Of a stretch of 29,601 bases of DNA, positions 6,621 through 14,059 are shown one piece after another. The DNA comes from Syntrophaceae bacterium UBA5764. Its GTDB lineage: Bacteria; Desulfobacterota; Syntrophia; Syntrophales; Smithellaceae. Position numbers and translations under genes: made by a program. The notes beneath the pieces are model-generated. The model was given only the letters and a program-made list of their open reading frames with translations. It ran no database searches and was not told where the DNA came from. Numbering within the stretch: the first letter of the stretch is position 1; each line of letters begins with the position of its first letter. The DNA is taken from positions 2,380 through 31,980 of the forward strand of contig DIEW01000056.1 in NCBI GenBank assembly GCA_002418825.1, in the 5' to 3' direction.

Positions 6621-8075
6621 ATGGAACTATATCAGTCCACCATTCACGAACTGCACGATAAAATCAAAGAAGGAAAAACGACAGCCACGGAAATTACTAA
6701 GGCTGTATTGCAAAGAATCGACACGGTGGAAGGGAAAGTTCATTCTTACATCCGCGTGATGAAAGACGAAGCGCTGGCCGCGGCCGCTGCTACCGATAAA
6801 GAAATTACAAAAGGCAATATCAAGCTGCTTTCCGGCATTCCTATCGCGCTCAAAGACATTGTCTGCACCAAGGGAATTACCACCACCTGCGGCTCGTATA
6901 TTCTGCATAATTTTGTCCCGCCTTATGATGCCACGGTTGTGGAAAAATTGCGCGCCGCCGGCGCGATATTTGTCGGCAAGGCGAACATGGACGAATTTGC
7001 CATGGGCTCATCCACGGAAACATCATATTTTGGCCCCACGCGCAACCCGTGGGATTTGGAATGTATTCCCGGCGGCTCCAGCGGCGGCTCCGCGGCGGCC
7101 GTGGCCGCGGATGAATGCGTTGCCTCCATCGGTTCCGACACGGGTGGTTCCATCCGCCAGCCGGCGGCTTTATGCGGCATCGTCGGGATGAAACCGACAT
7201 ACGGCCGCGTATCGCGTTTCGGGCTGATTGCCTTTGCCTCATCGCTTGATCAGATCGGTCCTTTTACCAAAGATGTGGAAGACTGCGCGATTATGATGAA
7301 TGTGCTGGCGGGATATGACCCCAAAGAGTCCACCTCAGTTAATGTCGAAGTGCCGGATTATCGCCAGTTTGTTGGCCGGGATATAAAAGGCTGGAAAGTA
7401 GGAATTCCGAAAGAATATTTTGTAGAAGGCATCGACCCGGAAGTAAAAGCCGCGATAGAAGAAGCGATAAAAACTATGGAAAAATGCGGCGCAAAGAGCG
7501 TGGAAATATCGCTGCCGCACACTCAATATTGTCTGGCGGTCTATTATATTATCGCACCGGCGGAAGCTTCATCAAACCTGGCGCGTTACGACGGCGTCAA
7601 ATACGGATTTCGCGCGCCCGCTGCAGAATTGCTGGACATGTATAAGAAAACGCGCATGCAGGGATTCGGCGCGGAGGTAAAGCGCCGCATCATGATCGGC
7701 ACTTACGCTCTTTCCGCGGGCTACTACGATGCTTACTACAAAAAAGCGTCACAGGTGCGCGCGCTGATTAAACGCGATTTTGAAGAAGCCTTTAAAAAAT
7801 GCGACGTGATTCTGACGCCCACGACGCCCACGCCGGCTTTTAAAATCGGCGAGAAAACCGACAATCCGTTGCAAATGTATCTTTCCGATATTTTCACCAT
7901 TTCCGCAAATCTCGCGGGAATTCCTGGTATTTCTGTCCTTTGCGGGTTTACGAAAATCGGCCTTCCCGTAGGCGCGCAATTTTTAGCCGGACATTTTCAG
8001 GAAGGTAAGTTGATTCAGGTTGCTTCTGTTTTTGAGAAAGAAGCGCAAAGCGAAAAAAGGAGACCGAAGCTATAA
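6621..8075 (+). CDS. gatA: aspartyl/glutamyl-tRNA amidotransferase subunit A
   Basis: Amidase-signature subunit that hydrolyses glutamine to supply ammonia to GatB. 484 residues, normal length. The Ser-cisSer-Lys triad is visible: Lys78 in GIPIALKD, Ser153 in GGSSGGSAAAV, and nucleophile Ser177 in GSDTGGSIRQPAA. The stop overlaps the gatB start (TAATG), so the two are translationally coupled. The presence of GatCAB implies that this organism makes Gln-tRNA and/or Asn-tRNA by the indirect route. Confidence 0.97.
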   Translation: MELYQSTIHELHDKIKEGKTTATEITKAVLQRIDTVEGKVHSYIRVMKDEALAAAAATDKEITKGNIKLLSGIPIALKDIVCTKGITTTCGSYILHNFVPPYDATVVEKLRAAGAIFVGKANMDEFAMGSSTETSYFGPTRNPWDLECIPGGSSGGSAAAVAADECVASIGSDTGGSIRQPAALCGIVGMKPTYGRVSRFGLIAFASSLDQIGPFTKDVEDCAIMMNVLAGYDPKESTSVNVEVPDYRQFVGRDIKGWKVGIPKEYFVEGIDPEVKAAIEEAIKTMEKCGAKSVEISLPHTQYCLAVYYIIAPAEASSNLARYDGVKYGFRAPAAELLDMYKKTRMQGFGAEVKRRIMIGTYALSAGYYDAYYKKASQVRALIKRDFEEAFKKCDVILTPTTPTPAFKIGEKTDNPLQMYLSDIFTISANLAGIPGISVLCGFTKIGLPVGAQFLAGHFQEGKLIQVASVFEKEAQSEKRRPKL

Positions 8076-9514
8076 TGGAGTTTGAAGCGATCATCGGGCT
8101 GGAAGTGCATGCCCAGCTACTCACAGATACAAAAATATTCTGCGGATGTTCCAGCAAATTCGGCGCCGCGCCCAACAGTCATACCTGCCCTGTTTGTCTG
8201 GGGATGCCGGGTGTGCTGCCGGTGTTGAACAAAAAAGTGGTCGAATACGCCGTGAAAATGGCGCTGGCGACGAACTGCACGATTAATCCCACCTGCGAGT
8301 TTGCCCGCAAAAATTATTTTTATCCCGACTTGCCCAAAGGTTATCAAATTTCGCAATACGTCTACCCTTTGGCCGAGCATGGTTATGTGGAGCTGGAGGT
8401 CAACGGCGGTAAGAAAAAAATCGGCATTACCAGAATCCACATGGAGGAAGACGCGGGGAAACTTCTGCATGATGAATACAATCCAGTCAGCTATGTGGAT
8501 TTGAACCGTACTGGCGTGCCGCTGATTGAAATCGTCAGCGAGCCGGATATCCGCAGTGCCGAAGAAGCGGCGAATTACCTGAAAAGCCTGCACGAGGTTC
8601 TGGTTTATCTGGAAATCTGCGACGGCAATATGGAGGAAGGATCTTTCCGCTGCGACGCGAACGTTTCCATCCGCCCCAAAGGCCAAAAGGAATTCGGCAC
8701 GCGCGCGGAGCTCAAAAACATGAATTCCTTCCGCAACGTCCAGCGCGCGTTGGAGTATGAAATAAAACGGCAGCAGTATATCGTGGAAAACGGCGGCACG
8801 GTTGTGCAGGAAACAAGACTTTGGGATGACGCGCAGGGCGCGACACACTCGATGCGCGGCAAGGAAGAGGCGCATGATTATCGCTATTTTCCTGATCCGG
8901 ATCTGGTGCCGGTTATTGTCGATACGGCCTGGATTGATAGAATCCGCGCGGACATGCCGGAGCTGCCGCAGGATAAGCGCGAAAGGTTTATCAGATATTA
9001 TCAGATCCCCGCCTACGATGCCGGCGTGCTCACCGCCGATAAGGCGCTGGCGCAGTATTATGAGGAAGTGGTGGCGATCTGCGCCCAGCCCAAACAGGCC
9101 GCCAATTGGCTGATGGGCGATGTGATGAAGTTTTTAAACGAAGACAGGCGCACGATCCGCGAATGTCCCATCATCGCCGCTTCTCTCGCCGAGATGATTA
9201 ACTTGGTTGAAGCCGGAACAATCAGCGGGAAAATGGCCAAAGACATTGTGGAGGAAATGTATCGCAGCGGAAAAGGCCCCAAGGAAGTCATTGCCGAAAA
9301 AGGAATGGTGCAGATTACGGATAGAGATACCCTTATTCACACAGCCTCAGTCACTGTTGATGAGCATCCCCAACAGGCAGCGGATTATCGAGCGGGCAAG
9401 GAAAAGCTTTTCGGTTTTTTTGTTGGTCAGATAATGAAAAAAACGCAGGGTAAAGCCAATCCTCAACTAGTCAATGAAATTCTGAAAGAAATTCTTGACA
9501 AAAAAAATGATTAA
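8075..9514 (+). CDS. gatB: aspartyl/glutamyl-tRNA amidotransferase subunit B
   Basis: Catalytic subunit that activates the mischarged aminoacyl-tRNA with ATP and transfers ammonia. 479 residues. The cradle domain begins FEAIIGLEVHAQL and carries the zinc-type Cys residues 23, 25, 38 and 41 (FCGCSS, TCPVCLG). The helical and YqeY-like tail runs from about 300 to the end and binds tRNA. AAGGAG precedes the ATG, which overlaps the gatA stop codon. The 3' end overlaps the mtnA start by 8 bases. Confidence 0.97.
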   Translation: MEFEAIIGLEVHAQLLTDTKIFCGCSSKFGAAPNSHTCPVCLGMPGVLPVLNKKVVEYAVKMALATNCTINPTCEFARKNYFYPDLPKGYQISQYVYPLAEHGYVELEVNGGKKKIGITRIHMEEDAGKLLHDEYNPVSYVDLNRTGVPLIEIVSEPDIRSAEEAANYLKSLHEVLVYLEICDGNMEEGSFRCDANVSIRPKGQKEFGTRAELKNMNSFRNVQRALEYEIKRQQYIVENGGTVVQETRLWDDAQGATHSMRGKEEAHDYRYFPDPDLVPVIVDTAWIDRIRADMPELPQDKRERFIRYYQIPAYDAGVLTADKALAQYYEEVVAICAQPKQAANWLMGDVMKFLNEDRRTIRECPIIAASLAEMINLVEAGTISGKMAKDIVEEMYRSGKGPKEVIAEKGMVQITDRDTLIHTASVTVDEHPQQAADYRAGKEKLFGFFVGQIMKKTQGKANPQLVNEILKEILDKKND

Positions 9515-10553
9515 AACAATCAGCTGGAAAAACAATAAAGTAGTATTCATCGATCAAAGAGTTCTGCCCGCCGCGGAAAAATATGTTACTTGCGCTTCCT
9601 ACAGGCAGGTTATTGCCGCGATTAAAAATCTCACCGTGCGAGGCGCCCCCGCCATCGGCGTGGCGGCCGCCTTTGCCACGGCCCTCGGCGCTTTAAAGCT
9701 TTGTGACTTGACGCCTGATAAATATCGGCAGAAATTTTTTGCCATCTGTGAGGAAATAAACCAGGCGCGCCCGACGGCGAGAAACCTGACCTGGGCGTTG
9801 GAGCGCATGAAAAAGCGTTTCGCGCTTGTCCATGACTTGCCGCCGCGCCGGATCACCGCGGAATTAATTAAGGAAGCAAAATGTATTTATAAGGAGGATA
9901 TCGCAATAAACCGCAAGATCGGCAAAAACGGCGCGCGCTTAATTGCACATCACGATAATATTCTCACGCATTGTAACGCCGGTGCGCTGGCGACCGCCGG
10001 TTACGGCACGGCGCTGGGTGTAATCCGCGCGGCAAAAGCGCAAGGGAAAAAAATTCATGTCTACGTGGATGAAACCCGGCCCGTTCTGCAGGGAGCGCGC
10101 CTTACCGCCTGGGAGTTGAAAAAAGAGAAAATCCCCTTTACGCTGATTACGGACAATATGGCGGGTTTTCTGATGAGCCGGCGAAGAATCGATAAAATAA
10201 TTGTCGGCGCGGATAGAATCGCCGCCAATGGCGATACGGCCAATAAAATCGGGACATATTCCCTGGCGGTATTGGCCAAGGAGCATGGCGTACCTTTTTA
10301 TGTGGCCGCGCCGCTTTCCACGATTGACGTTGGCATAAAATCGGGGGAGAAAATACCGATTGAGGAAAGGAGCACCTGGGAAGTAACGCGCGTGCAGGGC
10401 AGAAGCATTGCGCCCAAAGGCACAAAGGTTTACAATCCGGCGTTTGATGTTACGCCAGAAAATTACATTACCGCGATTGTCACGGAACAAGGAATTCTGA
10501 AAAAGCCTTATATAGCGGCTGTCAGACGCGCACACCAGGGAGTAAAAAATTAA
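9507..10553 (+). CDS. mtnA: S-methyl-5-thioribose-1-phosphate isomerase
   Basis: Converts methylthioribose 1-phosphate to methylthioribulose 1-phosphate, in methionine salvage or a related shunt for 5'-deoxynucleoside by-products. From ATG 9507 it is 348 residues. A TTG at 9495 would add four. Key features are LTVRGAPAIGVAAA, the catalytic Cys156 in THCNAGALATAGYGTALG, VDETRP, and Asp236 in VGADRIAANGDTANKIGTY. It is closely related to eIF2B-like proteins, but the Cys and Asp mark the isomerase. It overlaps gatB and the next gene, so it belongs to the same transcript. No other methionine-salvage gene is in the window. Confidence 0.93.
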   Translation: MIKTISWKNNKVVFIDQRVLPAAEKYVTCASYRQVIAAIKNLTVRGAPAIGVAAAFATALGALKLCDLTPDKYRQKFFAICEEINQARPTARNLTWALERMKKRFALVHDLPPRRITAELIKEAKCIYKEDIAINRKIGKNGARLIAHHDNILTHCNAGALATAGYGTALGVIRAAKAQGKKIHVYVDETRPVLQGARLTAWELKKEKIPFTLITDNMAGFLMSRRRIDKIIVGADRIAANGDTANKIGTYSLAVLAKEHGVPFYVAAPLSTIDVGIKSGEKIPIEERSTWEVTRVQGRSIAPKGTKVYNPAFDVTPENYITAIVTEQGILKKPYIAAVRRAHQGVKN

Positions 10554-11179
10554 TGAAACTGTTTCTTTTTGATTTTGACGGTGTTCTGGTCGATTCGCTG
10601 GATGTTTATGAAAAAACGGTTACGGATTGCCTGATAAAAATTAATCAGCCGTTAACACGCGGACGTGAGGAATTTCTGGAGCTGTTTGAAGGAAATTTTT
10701 ATGAATCACTGGTGCAAAAAGGCGTGGATTTGGAAGCTTTTATGAAAGCGTCCGTTGATATTCTGGCGCAGGTGAAGATTAACGACATCAAGCCGATTGA
10801 AGGTGTGGTTTCTGTTGTCAAGCGGATGCAAAAAAATAATTGCCTGATAGTAATTTCTTCCAACAACACTTCTTCCATTAGAGAAGCACTTGCATTATTT
10901 GGTTATAATGACTATTTTAGAGAAATTTTAGGCTCGGATTTTATGCTCAGCAAAAAAGATAAAATTCTCTACGCGATAAAAAAATATCAGGCTTCCTCTG
11001 ATGATATTTATTATATCGGCGACACAACCGGCGATATCAAAGAGGGAAAACAGGCTGGCGTGAAAACTGTGGGCGTCACCTGGGGCTGGCACAGCCGCGA
11101 AAAAATGGTCTTGGCAGGACCTGATTATCTTTTTGACAATCCCGCGGATTTGCTTACATTAGACGAGGGTGTTATTTAG
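10553..11179 (+). CDS. HAD-family hydrolase (phosphoglycolate phosphatase-like)
   Basis: 208 residues with all four haloacid-dehalogenase motifs: Asp7 and Asp9 in FDFDGVLVDS, Ser102 in ISSNN, a Lys in SKKDK (about 133-137), and Asp157/Asp161 in IGDTTGDIKEG. An alpha-helical cap lies between motifs I and II, as in the phosphoglycolate phosphatase and beta-phosphoglucomutase subgroup. The substrate is not readable from sequence. The start overlaps the mtnA stop (TAATG), so a role on a phosphorylated by-product of the same pathway is possible but only inferred. Confidence 0.85.
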   Translation: MKLFLFDFDGVLVDSLDVYEKTVTDCLIKINQPLTRGREEFLELFEGNFYESLVQKGVDLEAFMKASVDILAQVKINDIKPIEGVVSVVKRMQKNNCLIVISSNNTSSIREALALFGYNDYFREILGSDFMLSKKDKILYAIKKYQASSDDIYYIGDTTGDIKEGKQAGVKTVGVTWGWHSREKMVLAGPDYLFDNPADLLTLDEGVI

Positions 11180-11488
11180 ATGCGGGCATTTCTGGAATAT
11201 ATCAGCACGTGGTCTGTTCTTAAATGGGTTGTTTTGGTGCTCATTGCCGGGTTCATCGGTCAGTTCGGCCGGATGACGGCGGAAGCCATTGTTAAGAAAC
11301 TTGCGGCCCATCGTGCTAAAAAAAACAAAATCTCTGTTAGAGATAACCCGTCGGCTGTTTCGGCGGAACCTTCCGATGTCATGTCAGGCAAAACAACGGA
11401 GGAAACCGCAAAAAATGTCGCAAAGGATAAGCTGGAGAAAAAACGTCTCAAGGCGATGGCAAAAATTGCCAAAAGGCAAGCGAAGTAA
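11180..11488 (+). CDS. small membrane-anchored protein of unknown function
   Basis: 102 residues directly abutting the HAD gene with no spacer. One hydrophobic segment (about 13-30, VLKWVVLVLIAGFIGQFG) is followed by a long, highly charged tail rich in Lys, Ala and Glu (about 35-102), probably helical and cytosolic. I do not recognise a family. It is the last gene of the plus-strand series and meets ftcD tail to tail after 12 bases. Confidence 0.6.
   Translation: MRAFLEYISTWSVLKWVVLVLIAGFIGQFGRMTAEAIVKKLAAHRAKKNKISVRDNPSAVSAEPSDVMSGKTTEETAKNVAKDKLEKKRLKAMAKIAKRQAK
11461..11479 (-). terminator. possible weak terminator after ftcD
   Basis: On the minus strand TTGCC, loop TTTT, GGCAA is followed by a run of T (11461-11465). 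The stem is only 5 bp and lies inside the 3' end of the opposing gene. It is the only candidate end signal for the smc-ftsY-phosphatase-ftcD transcript. Confidence 0.3.
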
Positions 11489-11500
11489 AACTTTTGTACA

Positions 11501-12403
11501 TTATCCGGTAAATTTTTTTATTTGGGTTTCAATCAAGCGGTTTTCATCGAAATTGTTCAGTTTGAGGTATTGAGGCGTTACGCCGGCGAAAGCGTATTCT
11601 GGCGCCAGTCCAATAAGTTCCGACTCCAGTATCGCCGCACCGTTTTCAGCAGCTAATTTTTTCACTTTATCATATACATCCTTGAGCGTTGTTTTCCGGT
11701 AATCGGTAAGATTGATGGACACCTGCGCGAGATTGCGGCTGGCCAGCTGCACGCCGATGGCGCGGACGCTTTTTAAGCCGCCGTTTTTTTTGCGGATTTG
11801 CGCGGCTATTTTTTGCGCCAAAGGCAAATCGTTACTTGCCAAATTTATATTGTATGCGACAAGAATGTCTCTTGCGCCGACAATCGTTGCGCCGGCTCGT
11901 TTATTAATCTTCGTTGCTCCTATGTCCGGTGATGTGTCGACGCAGCTTGTTTTTTCTGTTAACCCTTCGTATCCGCCGCGCCGGACGTCCGGCAGTTCAA
12001 TACAATTTGGCTTTAGCGCCGCCACGCCGTAAAAATAAACAGGCACGTGAAATCTTTCATAAAATAACCAGCCGAACTTATGCGCGGTATTTACCGCGTC
12101 TTCCATCTCCGCCCCCGCCAGCGGAATAAAAGGAACAACGTCCACCGCGCCAAGCCGAGGATGCGCGCCTTCTTGTTCGCGCATGTCAATTAGTTCGAGC
12201 GCTTTTCCCGCCGCCGCGAGCGCCGCGTCACGCACGGCAGCAGGAGGTCCCAGAAAAGTAAAAACGCTGCGGTTGTGGTCGGGATCGTTGCTGTAATCGG
12301 CAAGATGCACGTCAGGATGAGCGGCAAAAATGTGTGCGATCTGTTCGATTTTCGCTTTGTCTTTTCCCTCGCTGAAATTAGGTACGCATTCGATGATTTT
12401 CAT
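11501..12403 (-). CDS. ftcD: glutamate formimidoyltransferase
   Basis: Transfers the formimino (or formyl) group between glutamate and tetrahydrofolate, in histidine breakdown or one-carbon metabolism. 300 residues: only the formiminotransferase part (N- and C-subdomains), without the cyclodeaminase domain of the mammalian enzyme. It shows ECVPNFSEG, DHNRSVFTF, the catalytic His81 in EGAHPRLGAVDVVPF, and SQVSINLTDY-type C-subdomain signals (here LAQVSINLTDY). The ATG lies 1 base after the stop of the phosphatase gene. No other histidine-degradation gene is present, so a folate one-carbon role is as likely as histidine use. Confidence 0.92.
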   Translation of the reverse strand: MKIIECVPNFSEGKDKAKIEQIAHIFAAHPDVHLADYSNDPDHNRSVFTFLGPPAAVRDAALAAAGKALELIDMREQEGAHPRLGAVDVVPFIPLAGAEMEDAVNTAHKFGWLFYERFHVPVYFYGVAALKPNCIELPDVRRGGYEGLTEKTSCVDTSPDIGATKINKRAGATIVGARDILVAYNINLASNDLPLAQKIAAQIRKKNGGLKSVRAIGVQLASRNLAQVSINLTDYRKTTLKDVYDKVKKLAAENGAAILESELIGLAPEYAFAGVTPQYLKLNNFDENRLIETQIKKFTG

Positions 12404-12404
12404 T

Positions 12405-13049
12405 TTAAGCCTGATAAAATTTTATTGCGGGAAGTTCCAGGCACGTTAATTTTCCGCCATAAACTGCGCCGGTGTCAATGCCTATTTTATTTTTCGCGAT
12501 TAAAGGAGCTCTCGCTGGCGTGTGACCAAAAATAACAATTTTTCCGAAATCATCAGACGAATCGATAAAATCCCAGCGCACCCAGACCAAATCATCAATT
12601 TTCTGTTTGTCGAGTTCTATACCCGGCATCAATCCGGCGTGGACAAACAGGTAATCAGGCGTTGCATAATAAGGCAGCAGAGATTGGAAAAAACGCAAAT
12701 GCTCCCCGGGAATTTTCTTTTTTCTTTCCTGTGGCAAATCAGTGCTTTTGATGCCGTAATCCAGCAACGTTACCCTGCCTCCGTTATATAAATATAATTC
12801 CTCGTCGATTCCTTCCAGATAATTAAGAAACATGCGTTCGTGATTGCCCAAAAGGAAAATAAGGTTTTGAAAATTGTTTTTGAGGTTGATGACGTAATCG
12901 ACAACTTCGCGGCTGTATTTTCCGCGGTCGATATAATCTCCCAAAAAGATCAGCTGATCTTTTTGATGATCAGCTGAGATTTTTTCGATAAGCTCTTCTA
13001 GCTTATCGAGGCAGCCGTGAATGTCGCCGATGGCAAATATCTTTTGCAT
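12405..13049 (-). CDS. PPP-family metallophosphoesterase (serine/threonine phosphatase or ApaH-like)
   Basis: 214 residues with the full metal-binding series: GDIHG (8-12), GDYIDRG (37-43), GNHE (68-71), FVHAGL and FGHTPA. This is the calcineurin-like PPP superfamily, which includes bacterial protein phosphatases (PrpA/PphA) and Ap4A hydrolase (ApaH). The short length fits the bacterial protein-phosphatase and ApaH-like group better than true ApaH. The substrate is unknown. It lies between ftsY and ftcD on the same strand. Confidence 0.85.
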   Translation of the reverse strand: MQKIFAIGDIHGCLDKLEELIEKISADHQKDQLIFLGDYIDRGKYSREVVDYVINLKNNFQNLIFLLGNHERMFLNYLEGIDEELYLYNGGRVTLLDYGIKSTDLPQERKKKIPGEHLRFFQSLLPYYATPDYLFVHAGLMPGIELDKQKIDDLVWVRWDFIDSSDDFGKIVIFGHTPARAPLIAKNKIGIDTGAVYGGKLTCLELPAIKFYQA

Positions 13050-13067
13050 AAAAGAATGTTGCGCTGC

Positions 13068-13095
13068 CTCGGCAATTTAATCGAGAATTGCCGAG
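13068..13095 (-). repeat. perfect inverted repeat enclosing the ftsY stop codon
   Basis: CTCGGCAATT (13086-13095 on the minus strand) and AATTGCCGAG (13068-13077) form a 10-bp perfect stem with loop CTCGATTA. The ftsY stop codon lies at the loop and 3' arm. No T run follows, so it is not a classical intrinsic terminator. It sits 18 bases before the ATG of the phosphatase gene. Confidence 0.7.
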
Positions 13096-14000
13096 ATAAA
13101 GTCGTTGCTTTCAAAAGGACGCAGGTCTTCCAATCCTTCCCCCACACCAATGTAGCGAATGGGCAAAGCTAGTTCGTGAACAATGCGAACAACGATGCCG
13201 CCTTTGGATGTTCCGTCCAGTTTCGTTAGGACAATGCCGCTGACGCCGATTTCTTCCTTGAACATTTTTGCCTGAATGAGGGCGTTTTGACCGGTAGTGG
13301 CGTCCAGCACCAGCGAGATTTCCTGGGGAGCGCCAGGCATCTTGTTGCCGATAACCCTTTTTATTTTTTTGAGCTCTTCCATTAAATTGACTTTGGTATG
13401 CAGACGACCCGCTGTGTCGATAATTATTACACCCTTATAGCCGCTGTTTATTTTTCCCAGCGCGTCGAAAACAACGGCAGCCGGATCGGCATTCATCTTT
13501 TGCCGGATAACCGGCGCCTTCACACGCTGTCCCCAGATTTCCAGCTGTTCAATGGCCGCCGCGCGAAAAGTATCTGCGGCTACTAGAATTACTTCGTGGC
13601 CGTCTTCGCGCAGAAAATGCGCTAATTTTCCTATAGTAGTGGTTTTTCCACTGCCGTTTACACCCACAACCATGATAATGTATGGTTCGCCTTTTTTAAT
13701 GTTCAGCCCTTTTTGCGCGGAAGATAAAATAGTCGCCATGCGCTCACGCAAAAGATTTTTTATTTGAAGCGCATCACCCAGTTCCCGACGTTTAATTTTT
13801 TCTTTTACATCATCTATTAAAGCATATGCGAATTGCGGTCCCATATCCGCCGCAATCAGCATTTCTTCCAGTTCGTCAAAAAGAGCAGGATCCAGCAGCT
13901 TTTTCCCGAAAAGGAGCGAGTCCAGATTTTTCGCCAACGTGTCCCGTGTTTTGGTTAATCCGCTTTTCAACTTGTAAAAAAAATTATTTTTTTTCATCAT
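13077..14000 (-). CDS. ftsY: signal recognition particle receptor FtsY
   Basis: SRP-type GTPase at the membrane that docks ribosome-nascent-chain complexes carried by Ffh. 307 residues, a short form with little of the acidic A domain seen in E. coli. The N domain covers about 10-95. The G domain has GVNGSGKTTTIGKLA (113-127), DTFRAAA, DTAGRLHTK and TKLDGTSKGG, ending in GVGEGLEDLRPF. GAGAAG precedes the ATG. It is downstream of smc with 59 bases between, a pairing common in bacteria. Confidence 0.97.
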   Translation of the reverse strand: MMKKNNFFYKLKSGLTKTRDTLAKNLDSLLFGKKLLDPALFDELEEMLIAADMGPQFAYALIDDVKEKIKRRELGDALQIKNLLRERMATILSSAQKGLNIKKGEPYIIMVVGVNGSGKTTTIGKLAHFLREDGHEVILVAADTFRAAAIEQLEIWGQRVKAPVIRQKMNADPAAVVFDALGKINSGYKGVIIIDTAGRLHTKVNLMEELKKIKRVIGNKMPGAPQEISLVLDATTGQNALIQAKMFKEEIGVSGIVLTKLDGTSKGGIVVRIVHELALPIRYIGVGEGLEDLRPFESNDFISAILD

Positions 14001-14059
14001 AACAACTTCTCGACTTTATTTGTTTAATAACTGCTTTTTACAAGGAAGTAAAGAAAGGA

